A model generated the notes under the pieces. It was not told where the DNA came from. It saw nothing but the letters and a program-made list of their open reading frames with translations, and did no database searches. 19,077 nt of DNA, taken from Willaertia magna. Lineage: Eukaryota > Heterolobosea > Eutetramitea > Acrasida > Naegleriidae. Position numbers and translations under genes: made by a program. Location: contig CADWAF010000435.1 in the NCBI GenBank assembly GCA_902984215.1, positions 1 to 19,077 on the forward strand. The letters are read 5' to 3'. Of the stretch, positions 1-7,484 are shown piece by piece. Each line of letters starts with the position of its first letter. The stretch's first letter is position 1.

Positions 1-1162
1 TGCTTATCTTATTTCTTCTTCCAAAGTTGCACAACCTATTCCTTCTGTTGATTCAAATATTCAAAATCTTCCTACAGCAACAAGTACAACAACTCCTGTA
101 GAAGAAGCAACAACTACAAGACCAATTACTTCCAAAGCTCCATCTTCTAGACCTACACCAACACCAAACTCTCCACCAACTACACCAGTAGATACTTCTT
201 TAAAATTACCACCTTACGTTAAAAACCATTCCAAAACAACATATAGTACAAAAGTCTTCCAAAGCCTTTACGAATTAGGTATTCCCGATGACAGAGATAT
301 CCATCTATTTTCTGGCTATTTATCAGCGACAGATACAAGATTAAGAATTCCTTCCTTTGTAGGCTGGACTATTCCAGGAGGAGAACATCCAAAAGAAAGA
401 AAATCAGAAAGAACAAATTCTCAATTTTTAACTTCACCTTATTTACCTGAAGAATTTAACGCAAACAATTCAGATTATTTAGAACATGGCTACGATAGAG
501 GTCGTAAGTAATAATTCTTCTATTTTTTTTACAGGAATTATTTACTAAAAAATTACCATGGTTGACCAAACCTTAAAACCTGTAAATTATTAGATTTATG
601 CCCTTGTGGAGATTTCTATTATAGTTTAGATCAAAGAGCCTTAGATGAAACATTTTACCTTTCTCATAATGTTTTACCTCAAGAACCAAATAATAATAGA
701 TACTATTGGTTAAGAATGGAGATGTTTACTAGAGGATTAGCAAAGAATTTTGATAATTTGCATGTTTTAGCAGGTCCATTGTTCGTTCCTCAAGAAAGTA
801 AAACAGAAGTACGTGAAACTAAGAAGGGTAAAGAGGCTAAGAAATATGTTACTTATGAAGTTATTGGGGATAATAATGTAGCTTGTCCAACACATCTATT
901 TCGTATATTAGTTGGTGAGAAGGATAAAAAGTATTTCATTCAAGCCTTTATGCTTCCTAATAAGAAAATTCCAAAAGAACAAAAATTAACGGATTTTATT
1001 GTTCCAGTTTCTGAGATTGAGAAACATAGTGGTTTAAAATTATTGCATCGTGTAGAGAAAAGTAAAACTCAAGGTCTTTGTAAATCATTTAGTTGTGATT
1101 TATTCCCTTGGCAAGAGTTGGAATTCCAAAAAGTTTTGTGGGACAAAAATACAACAGCATGA
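1..1162 (+). CDS. EXOG/EndoG-type DNA/RNA non-specific endonuclease (5' partial, two exons)
   Basis: This is a beta-beta-alpha-Me nuclease of the EndoG/EXOG family, whose members cut DNA and RNA and are usually mitochondrial. The start lies off the left edge; the reading frame begins at base 2. A Pro/Thr/Ser-rich segment precedes the nuclease fold. Splicing out 504-593 restores the signature DRGHLCPCGD (His is the general base), followed by DETFYLSHNVLPQ and N-x4-W-x2-E (the metal-binding Asn). Later conserved blocks are VLAGPLFVPQ, YEVIGDNNVACPTHLF and a C-terminal SGL. The tail has C-x4-C followed by a Gln-Glu-Phe-like stretch, which is more like EXOG than EndoG. The active site starts Asp-Arg-Gly-His, as in EndoG. 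The last 94 bp lie antisense to the ATG10-like gene. The family call is firm; the EXOG subfamily and mitochondrial location are inference because the N-terminus is missing. Confidence 0.9.
504..593 (+). other. intron in the nuclease gene (90 nt)
   Basis: The donor GTAAGT follows the first base of the active-site His codon and the acceptor is ATTATTAG. Joining 503 to 594 produces the expected Asp-Arg-Gly-His active site, which fixes both ends. An internal TTACTAA resembles a branch site. Retention would give a stop two codons into the intron. Confidence 0.9.
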
Positions 1163-1518
1163 ACATAATAATAAATAGTTTGTAAAACTGGATGTTCACC
1201 TTGAGTTATAAAAGTAAAAGTATTTAATTCTTGATCTTTAGATATCAATATATTATTTTCTTTACAAAAATTAATAACTTGTTCTAATTTCAATAATTGA
1301 TTATTTTCATCATAAATATTAAAAAATAAAGAAGGAACTTGAAAGCTAGGATGATAAACAACATGATATTTACAATGCAATATTCCAAAATGTGGGTCCA
1401 TAACATCTTGAATTAATTCAGCATAGTTATTTTCTTTCCATACCCATCCATTCCTTTTCATTTCCATTGTTTCTTCAAATAATTCTTTTCCTTGTCTTTT
1501 AAAATCTTCTTCTTCCAT
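1069..1518 (-). CDS. ATG10-like autophagy E2 enzyme lacking the usual catalytic Cys motif
   Basis: The 149-residue product resembles Atg10, the E2-like enzyme that conjugates Atg12 to Atg5. Visible family features are an N-terminal GWVW around residues 24-27, the strand YHVVYHPSFQVPSLFFNIYD (residues 52-71), LEQVINF, and QGEHPVLQTIYYYVH. In known Atg10 proteins the last block runs into His-Pro-Cys with the catalytic Cys; here His is followed by Ala-Val-Val. The only later Cys is in an unrelated tail. The protein is short for the family, which is often about 170-220 residues. The start is an ATG, 52 bp from the divergent neighbour. From residue 119 on, the coding sequence is antisense to the nuclease gene. 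It may be a degenerate or inactive form, or the true 3' end may be spliced differently. The Atg3/Atg10 fold is well supported; activity is doubtful. Confidence 0.7.
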   Translation of the reverse strand: MEEEDFKRQGKELFEETMEMKRNGWVWKENNYAELIQDVMDPHFGILHCKYHVVYHPSFQVPSLFFNIYDENNQLLKLEQVINFCKENNILISKDQELNTFTFITQGEHPVLQTIYYYVHAVVFLSHKTFWNSNSCQGNKSQLNDLQRP

Positions 1519-1570
1519 TATTTGCCGTTCTTCAAATATTTTTTAATTTAAAAAATTTACAAGAAGGGTC
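1519..1570. promoter_or_regulatory. 52-bp divergent intergenic region (shared promoter)
   Basis: Only 52 bp separate the start codons of the ATG10-like gene (-) and the 539-residue gene (+). The interval is A/T-rich with T and A runs in its middle. Any core promoters and 5' UTRs of both genes must fit here or reach into the opposing coding regions. No specific motif is recognised. Confidence 0.5.
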
Positions 1571-3190
1571 ATGTCTGCAAGGATTTCGGGAGTGAAACAG
1601 TTCAGAGATAAGAATAATAATTCTAGGTTTTCAGTAACAAGCAATACTAATAGTAATAGCAGTGGAAGTACAAGTCAATTATCTAACAAAGATAGCAGCT
1701 TAGGTTTAAAGAGCAATACCAATAATTCACCTGAGGGAAAGAAATCTTCTCATGAGGATGATGATTATCCAGCATTGGAACACGAAGCTCAAATGATAAT
1801 GAAACAATATTTAGAAGACGATCAATTAAAAAACTCAGACCCAATTACTCATTCACTAGAGCCTTACATGTACAATAAGAAGAAAATTGTTTCTCCAGCA
1901 GTTTTAGAATTACTTGAAGCAAAAAAGAGAATTATAACATCTTTGTGGGAAGATTCAAACACTAATTTTGCGCACAGGGAGGCTTTCCTCCACACTAAAT
2001 TCGATGAAGATGCTTACAAGAACTTTGAGGAAATTTCTAACGAAACCAGAAGATTATTTGAATTAAGGTGGCTAGATTTAAGAATTAAAGGTCTTATAGA
2101 GCAAAGAGAATTTAGTTTGAAGAAACTTCATAGCTTTTGTCTTAGATCTGATTTAAGATTTTCTGATCCAGAATATGTTGATCATAAAACTTTGGAAAAA
2201 GCTATTGATTTTGAACTTGTATTGTTTAGAACTTTAACTCTCTATATAGTAGAATATATTGAAACATGGAGAAGTAAATTAACAGAATATGATAACAATT
2301 CTTATCTCTATAATGACATAGACTACAGAATTACAATATCCCACGATTTTATATCTTTGGCAAATACTCAACCATTACTATCAAATTACTTAAGGAATAG
2401 AGATCTTAATACACATTCACCATTTGCATTACCAAGCCATCCAGATGTATATTTTAAGTACTTTAATAGAGCAGAGACACCTAAAAAACAACAATCTTTA
2501 GAACAGTCAGACAATAGTGATCTACCCTTTTTCATGACCCAAAATGATAGTGATGATGAATATCAAGAAGATCAAGAAGATTTGGAGGCTGAGGAACAAG
2601 AAAAAGAAGTGCCATTTGGAAAGATTTATCACTTTGGAGACGACTCAACTCTGCCCTCTTTCTTAGAAAACTCACTTTCGAGCACAGAGAATAAAAACAT
2701 ACTAGAAAAAATTCATACTCAAATGCAGCTGCCCTCGTTGTTAGTTAATCAAGAATACAGTGATAGAATGAAAAGACATAAGAAATATACTGAACCACTC
2801 ATAAGTATTAGGCACGAGGATTTATTAGAAGACTTAGAAAAATCAGATCCAGTTTATTACAAAGATTTAATGTTAAGGGATGCTTTATTGGTTGATAGGG
2901 ATGACATATACGAGCCACCTCAACCAAAAACAAAAGCTAAGGAAAAGTCGAAACGATTTGGCGATGATATTAAGGAATATGGGATAGATTTAAAAAGTAC
3001 TAGAAAAGTGTTGGAAAAACAAGAAAAAAGAATGAAAAAGTCTGAAAATCTGCAAAGGAAAAAATTTGAGCTAGAGCAAAAGATGACTTTTATCCAGCCT
3101 AAATTCCCAAAACCAGACATTTTAAAGGAACTCAAAAGATTATTAATTGCAGAAAGTTATTTAAAGGATTACATGGAAAATGAAAGATAA
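1571..3190 (+). CDS. unknown charged, partly coiled-coil protein (539 aa)
   Basis: I do not recognise this protein. It starts with an ATG in a non-A-rich context. Residues 1-60 are Ser/Asn-rich and probably disordered. Residues 105-250 look like a mostly helical folded region containing LLEAKKRIITSLWED and LRWLDLRIKGLIEQREFSLK. A second folded-looking stretch follows at about 250-305. Around residues 325-350 there is an acidic Asp/Glu/Gln tract. Residues 450-510 are strongly basic and heptad-like, consistent with a coiled coil, and a helical C-terminus follows. No signal peptide, membrane segment or catalytic motif is visible. Base use is less extreme than in the RCC1 and PEX10 genes. The features suit a structural or scaffolding protein, but that is only inference. 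Confidence 0.8.
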   Translation: MSARISGVKQFRDKNNNSRFSVTSNTNSNSSGSTSQLSNKDSSLGLKSNTNNSPEGKKSSHEDDDYPALEHEAQMIMKQYLEDDQLKNSDPITHSLEPYMYNKKKIVSPAVLELLEAKKRIITSLWEDSNTNFAHREAFLHTKFDEDAYKNFEEISNETRRLFELRWLDLRIKGLIEQREFSLKKLHSFCLRSDLRFSDPEYVDHKTLEKAIDFELVLFRTLTLYIVEYIETWRSKLTEYDNNSYLYNDIDYRITISHDFISLANTQPLLSNYLRNRDLNTHSPFALPSHPDVYFKYFNRAETPKKQQSLEQSDNSDLPFFMTQNDSDDEYQEDQEDLEAEEQEKEVPFGKIYHFGDDSTLPSFLENSLSSTENKNILEKIHTQMQLPSLLVNQEYSDRMKRHKKYTEPLISIRHEDLLEDLEKSDPVYYKDLMLRDALLVDRDDIYEPPQPKTKAKEKSKRFGDDIKEYGIDLKSTRKVLEKQEKRMKKSENLQRKKFELEQKMTFIQPKFPKPDILKELKRLLIAESYLKDYMENER

Positions 3191-3206
3191 AAACTGTACT
3201 AATTGC

Positions 3207-3244
3207 TTCTGTTTAAACTTAAATTACAAAGTTAAGTAACAGAA
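3207..3244. repeat. hairpin-forming inverted repeat in the 3' flank
   Basis: The left arm TTCTGTT + ACTTAA (3207-3213 and 3217-3222, with a 3-nt bulge) pairs exactly with the right arm TTAAGTAACAGAA (3232-3244) around a 9-nt loop. It starts 16 bp after the stop of the 539-residue gene, so it is probably in that gene's 3' UTR, or a site of 3'-end formation between two convergent genes. The pairing is seen directly; the role is inferred. Confidence 0.5.
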
Positions 3245-3438
3245 AGAATCACTTAGTTAGTTTTTCTGACACTTCCAAAACAAAACACATTGTTTCGAAA
3301 TTTTTAACAAAAATTAATAGAAGGATACAAAGAACACCAAATTTAAATTCATTAAAAAAATTAAAAATTCCCAAAATAATTAGATTACAAAAACTACAAT
3401 TAATAACATTTATAATACGGTATTTAAAATATGACTTT

Positions 3439-4542
3439 TTAAAAGATGAATTTTATATCTACTAATTTACCAACATTTATTTTATGAAAGCAATATACTC
3501 CTAATAAATTTTCTTCTTCTTGTAACTCTTCTGGAATAATCTTGTCACTTGTAATAAAAAATAAATTATTTTGTAATAAAATTGGTAAAATAAATGATCT
3601 TTTTGTTTTAAAATAATCTAATTTTGTAAATCTATCTAAATAGTATTGTTTTAAATGTGAATAAGCGTCAACATGTTTTTTACATCCCCTCACTTTTCCA
3701 AATCTGAATTTGATATTATGTCCAGAAATATATAAATTATTATTTTCTGACAATAATACTGTGTAACAGTCAGATAAAATTAAATGAATACTTTTAATTT
3801 TTTCTTCCATTACAATTTTTGTAAATATATTAATTTGAAATTGACTATAATCTAAACCAAAACATCCAAAAGCATTATTTCCACAACAATATAATTCATT
3901 TTCATCACTTAAAATTAATGTCCCATATGCGAAACATTTTATTTGGATAACTTTAAATGGTAATTCAATTTTCATTAAATTACTACAATAAGTTAACGGT
4001 ATACCCAATTGACCATACTCATTATTACCTCTTCCATAAATATCACCTAAATCATCTAAAATTATTAAATGACCTCTTCCAACTTTAAAATCTTTAACAT
4101 TAATTGTTAATTGTTCTTCATTAGTATAAAGAGAAGTACTACTATCGTATTTTTGACAAGTTACGAGAAGATTAGTTTTTGTAATTAAATAATAATCAAA
4201 GTAATTGCTTTTAATAAATTTAATATCATAGCTAGGTAATATTCCAATAAATAAGACTTTATAATCAATTTTAAATAATTTATTTTCATTATTTATAATT
4301 AAATCATTAAAATCACAATCCATTAATTTAATTTTTCCAATTTCAGTAGTGTCAATTTCTTTTAATATTGATAAATTATTTATAACGTTTAACCTAAATA
4401 ATTGATTTTTACAAGTTAAAAAATAGATACTATTTTTAGAATATTTTATTAATTTTATTTTATTTAAATCTCTAATTGATGAAATACTTTCTAACAATGG
4501 TTGGTTCTTTTCATTGTTATTGCCAACTTTAATTAATTCCAT
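3439..4542 (-). CDS. RCC1-repeat (beta-propeller) protein, divergent
   Basis: The 367-residue protein carries RCC1-type propeller repeats. The clearest are VGRGHLIILDDLGDIYGRGN followed by NEYGQLG (about residues 155-182), the block around LILSDENELYCCGNNAFGCFG (about 208-229), and TVLLSENNNLYISGHN (about 260-275). The N-terminal half has weaker propeller-like blocks such as NSIYFLTCKNQLFRLN. The RCC1 fold serves in Ran exchange factors and many unrelated proteins; nothing here marks it as the Ran exchange factor itself. The ATG at 4542 is preferred: the frame extends 13 codons upstream without another ATG, and an A-run precedes this one. The gene is very A/T-rich. It is convergent with the 539-residue gene and divergent from PEX10 (202-bp shared promoter). 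Confidence 0.72.
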   Translation of the reverse strand: MELIKVGNNNEKNQPLLESISSIRDLNKIKLIKYSKNSIYFLTCKNQLFRLNVINNLSILKEIDTTEIGKIKLMDCDFNDLIINNENKLFKIDYKVLFIGILPSYDIKFIKSNYFDYYLITKTNLLVTCQKYDSSTSLYTNEEQLTINVKDFKVGRGHLIILDDLGDIYGRGNNEYGQLGIPLTYCSNLMKIELPFKVIQIKCFAYGTLILSDENELYCCGNNAFGCFGLDYSQFQINIFTKIVMEEKIKSIHLILSDCYTVLLSENNNLYISGHNIKFRFGKVRGCKKHVDAYSHLKQYYLDRFTKLDYFKTKRSFILPILLQNNLFFITSDKIIPEELQEEENLLGVYCFHKINVGKLVDIKFIF

Positions 4543-4744
4543 TTTTTTTATTGTTTTTATAATTTTTAACGAGTCGTTCACTAGTAAAATTTTGTAATTT
4601 TTGTAAAATCAATGTTTATAAAAATAAATAATATAAAAACTCACAAAAATTGATTTTTTATAAAACAATATAAACTAATAATTTTTAATAATAAAATAAA
4701 AATTATATTTTATTTCAATTAAAGTTTTATTTCAATAAAAAAAA
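4543..4744. promoter_or_regulatory. divergent promoter region between the RCC1-like gene and PEX10
   Basis: These 202 bp are almost entirely A and T, with repeated ATAAAA and AATTTT strings and no recognisable specific element. The interval must contain the 5' flanks of both genes. The PEX10 start is preceded by an A-run, as in many genes of this window. Confidence 0.5.
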
Positions 4745-6010
4745 ATGAAAAGAAATAGATTTGGTCCTCCATCTTCATCCTCTCCCACCTCATCATCGGA
4801 AACTACTAATCGTCATACCAATAACTCTTCCCACAATATCAATACTACCACCAATAATAATAACAATAATAATAATAACAATACTAATAATAATAATAAA
4901 ACTTCAAAAATAAATAATAAATCTTCCAATCGTCGTTCCTTTCAAACGCCAACAACATCTTCTCAAAATAAAAAAGTTATAACTTTTGGATTTCCATTTG
5001 CTGGTCAACCAGATATTGTTCGTTCATTACAAAAAGATGATTTTTATACAAATTTTGTAATTTTTAATCAATTAAAAGATTTATCAAATTATTTTTTAGG
5101 TCAACGTTTAACAACAAGATTTGAAAAGGAAATTCAATTATTTTCAAATTTAATTTATTATTTTACAACAACTTTTACAAAACAACCAACTTTAGGTGAA
5201 GAATATTGTGACCTTTTACAAGTTCAATTAAAAGAACAAAAGTCAATTACAACAACAACACACCCAATTTTACAATCTAAAAATTTAAAAAATAATTTAA
5301 AAAATAATTTAAAAAATAATTTAAAAAATAAATACATTTCAAAATCTAATTTATTTAGTAGAATTGAATTTATATTTATTGAATTTATTATACCATATTT
5401 ATTTGATCAATTAAAGAATTATTTAAATGATAAATTAAAAGATTATTTAAATATGTTAAAAGAATTTTTACAATTTATTTTTAGATTTAATTTAGCTATT
5501 TTTTATTTAAATGGTGAATATTTACAAGTTTCTAAAAGAATTGCTGGAATAAAATATGTAAGTTATAATTTTATAAACTTTATATTTTACAATAAATAGA
5601 TTTATACAGGAAAGACAATAGGAGATGGATATAAAAGACCTAATTTTATATTATTATCAATTTTAATTTTATTTCAACAAATAATTTCTATATTTATTTA
5701 TTTACAAACTAATTTATCTAATTATTTAATAAATAAAAAAAAAGAAAAAGAATCAAAATTAGAAAATCAATATATTGAAAAGGAAATTGAAAATACAAAT
5801 ATAGAAAATAAATGTGCATTATGTTTAGAAAGAAGAATAAAAACAACTGCAACACAATGTGGACATTTATTTTGTTATAATTGTATTACAGAATGTGTAG
5901 CAAACTCAAAAGAACCTAAATGTCCAATTTGTAGACAACCTGTCACATTTCAATCACTTTGTAGATTATACTATTATGATTCTATTGTTGTAAAGTGTAA
6001 TAATAAATAA
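4745..6010 (+). CDS. PEX10: peroxisome biogenesis factor 10 (RING E3 ubiquitin ligase), two exons
   Basis: The spliced product (407 aa; exons 4745-5557 and 5600-6010) matches PEX10, a peroxisomal membrane RING ligase of the PEX2/10/12 complex that ubiquitinates the import receptor PEX5. Residues 1-75 are Ser/Asn/Thr-rich with a poly-Asn tract. The conserved N-terminal block contains GQPDIVRSLQKDDFYTNF, followed by TLGEEYCDLL. The segment LAIFYLNGEYLQVSKRIAGIKY joins across the intron to IYTGKTIGDGYKRPNF, as expected for the family. Hydrophobic segments surround this region. The C-terminus is a C3HC4 RING: C343, C346, C358, H360, C363, C366, C379 and C382. A Lys/Asn/Leu repeat (about residues 178-195) is a lineage-specific insertion. 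The gene ends 22 bp before the convergent PH-domain gene. Confidence 0.9.
4852..4909 (+). repeat. poly-asparagine codon tract in PEX10
   Basis: A run of AAT and AAC codons with occasional ACT encodes an Asn-rich stretch near the PEX10 N-terminus. It is a low-complexity, replication-slippage type repeat inside a disordered leader. Confidence 0.8.
5280..5332 (+). repeat. 12-nt tandem repeat in PEX10
   Basis: The unit AATAATTTAAAA is repeated about four times and encodes Lys-Asn-Asn-Leu units. It lies between conserved PEX10 segments and keeps the frame, so it is an in-frame expansion. Confidence 0.8.
5558..5599 (+). other. 42-nt intron in PEX10
   Basis: The donor is GTAAGT and the acceptor is AATAAATAG. 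Joining 5557 to 5600 restores the conserved GIKY-IYTGK segment and leads in frame to the RING finger. Because 42 is a multiple of three, retention keeps the frame until the acceptor TAG, which is itself an in-frame stop. The alternative acceptor ACAG at 5609 gives an early stop and was not used. Confidence 0.88.
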
Positions 6011-6032
6011 AATATATACAAAAAAATAATAA

Positions 6033-7265
6033 TTATTCCATATTATTTGAAATAATTTTTGTAAAAGATAATTGTTTTTCCTTTAAAGAATAATATAACC
6101 TTAACCATCTAAATTCATTTAATACTTTTTCAATATCCTTCTTTAAAACATAAACATTTAAATAAATATACCATCCCATCACATCAGTCTCAGATTCAAA
6201 CATTAAATCTATTGTTCTAGTTGTTGATTGTTTTTTAATAGTATTATTATTAATACTACTGCTACTGTTTAATTGTATACTTAAACAGTTGGTTAGGTTA
6301 AAGTTATTTTGTAATAATTTATGTTGATATCTTTGTAAAGTATTTGAGGAAGTACCGTAGATAATTTCTTTAATATTTTCAATTTTTAAATTTCTATTTA
6401 ATATTTTTTTATTTATTTGTAAATCTTCTTCAACTGTCATTTTATCAGATGATTTTGTGATTGATTGACATCCCCAACGTATTATTTTTTTATCTTTTGA
6501 TAATTGTATAAATCTTTTCTTTTCTAATCCTGAACATTTACCTAAATATGGAAATTTAATTACTTTACAACCAACTTGACATGTATCTAAACAAAATTTT
6601 AACCAAATATTATTTAATTGATTATTATTTTGTTGTAAACTATTCTGTTGATTTTGTTGTTGTAAATTTTGTTGTAAATTATGATGAACTACCTTAAATT
6701 TAGCTGTAGATAAATTAGGTAATGATTGTGTTACAATTTTCTCATTTTTATTAATTAAATTACCAATTGTTCCTTTAATTGCTAAATTTAAATAATTTAA
6801 CCATTTTTTATATTCCATTTCATCTTCTAAATAAAGTAAATATTCTCTACCACTTTTTAATATTAATTTAAATCCAAATTTACGTTTTATTAAATTTAAT
6901 TTACTTTTCCCTTCACTTCCCTCACCTCGTGGTGTGGCACTACTTGTACTACCGGTAGTATTAGTATTAGTAGTACTAATGGTAGTAGTAGGTGATGAAT
7001 GACTAGTGTGAAATAAATTCTCTTCAATTCTTTCTAAATCATTTTTAATATTAATGTGTGAAATACTTTGCATTTCATTTGGTGATTTAAAATAGTAGAG
7101 AAGACAATTTTGGTTATTATCTAATAAGAGTAAAAAGAAACGTTTACGCCAAACTAATCCCATTTTACGATCTTGTTTATATAAGATTCCAGAGATTACT
7201 ACGTTGGATTGATTGGCAAGATCTATTGCTGGAGAGGGAAAGGTGGTTGGAGCGTTTTTACTCAT
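6033..7265 (-). CDS. PH-domain protein with a possible second PH domain
   Basis: The 410-residue protein begins, after a short leader, with a recognisable pleckstrin-homology domain: SGILYKQDRK, WRKRFFLLL, a long Ser/Thr-rich loop, then LILKSGREYLLYLEDEMEYKKWLNYLN with the characteristic C-terminal helix Trp. A Gln/Asn-rich linker follows (about residues 195-215). The C-terminal half resembles a second, PLC/ELMO-like PH fold: KKRFIQLSKDKKIIRWG, IENIKEIIYG, a Ser/Asn insert, then IDLMFESETDVMGWYIYLN. PH domains bind phosphoinositides or proteins, so a membrane-linked signalling adaptor is likely. An ATG 31 codons upstream (at 7358) is in frame, but the chosen ATG sits directly after a long A-run typical of starts here. 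The first PH is convincing; the second is probable. Confidence 0.75.
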   Translation of the reverse strand: MSKNAPTTFPSPAIDLANQSNVVISGILYKQDRKMGLVWRKRFFLLLLDNNQNCLLYYFKSPNEMQSISHINIKNDLERIEENLFHTSHSSPTTTISTTNTNTTGSTSSATPRGEGSEGKSKLNLIKRKFGFKLILKSGREYLLYLEDEMEYKKWLNYLNLAIKGTIGNLINKNEKIVTQSLPNLSTAKFKVVHHNLQQNLQQQNQQNSLQQNNNQLNNIWLKFCLDTCQVGCKVIKFPYLGKCSGLEKKRFIQLSKDKKIIRWGCQSITKSSDKMTVEEDLQINKKILNRNLKIENIKEIIYGTSSNTLQRYQHKLLQNNFNLTNCLSIQLNSSSSINNNTIKKQSTTRTIDLMFESETDVMGWYIYLNVYVLKKDIEKVLNEFRWLRLYYSLKEKQLSFTKIISNNME

Positions 7266-7484
7266 TTTTTTTTTAATATTTTTTTTATTTTTTTGAGACT
7301 TGACAGCTATCATGACTGTTGTATTGAAGGAAACAACCAGCGAGCAAGGTGCGTGCATGTATGTTGTTTTTTAACAATGGTTTTGTAAAATTTGTAAGGT
7401 GAATAGTTGCAGTTGACTGTGCTTTTTGAAAATAAAAAAAAGGAAATATTTTATTTTAAAATACTTAAAAAATTTAAATTAAAA
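7266..7484. promoter_or_regulatory. divergent promoter region between the PH-domain and kinase genes
   Basis: About 219 bp separate the preferred start codons. The centre (about 7300-7400) is richer in G+C than the A/T runs on either side. If the upstream ATG of the PH-domain gene were used, the interval would shrink. No specific element is recognised. Confidence 0.4.

Noticed and set aside
535..593. Alternative acceptor TTTACAG at 534 in the nuclease intron
   Set aside because: Joining there gives a stop within a few codons and loses the active-site His; the acceptor at 593 restores it.
2920..3135. 71-codon open frame on the - strand
   Set aside because: Shadow of the Lys/Glu-rich coiled coil of the 539-residue gene; its Phe/Ser-rich product is the typical antisense of such codons.
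5280..5332. Regular repeats that could suggest a CRISPR-like or satellite array
   Set aside because: They are contiguous 12-nt in-frame units without spacers, inside the PEX10 coding sequence.
7266..7358. Upstream in-frame ATG giving a 31-residue extension of the PH-domain protein
   Set aside because: The extension is Lys/Asn-rich and crosses an A-run typical of 5' UTRs here; the downstream ATG has the usual A-rich context. It cannot be fully excluded.
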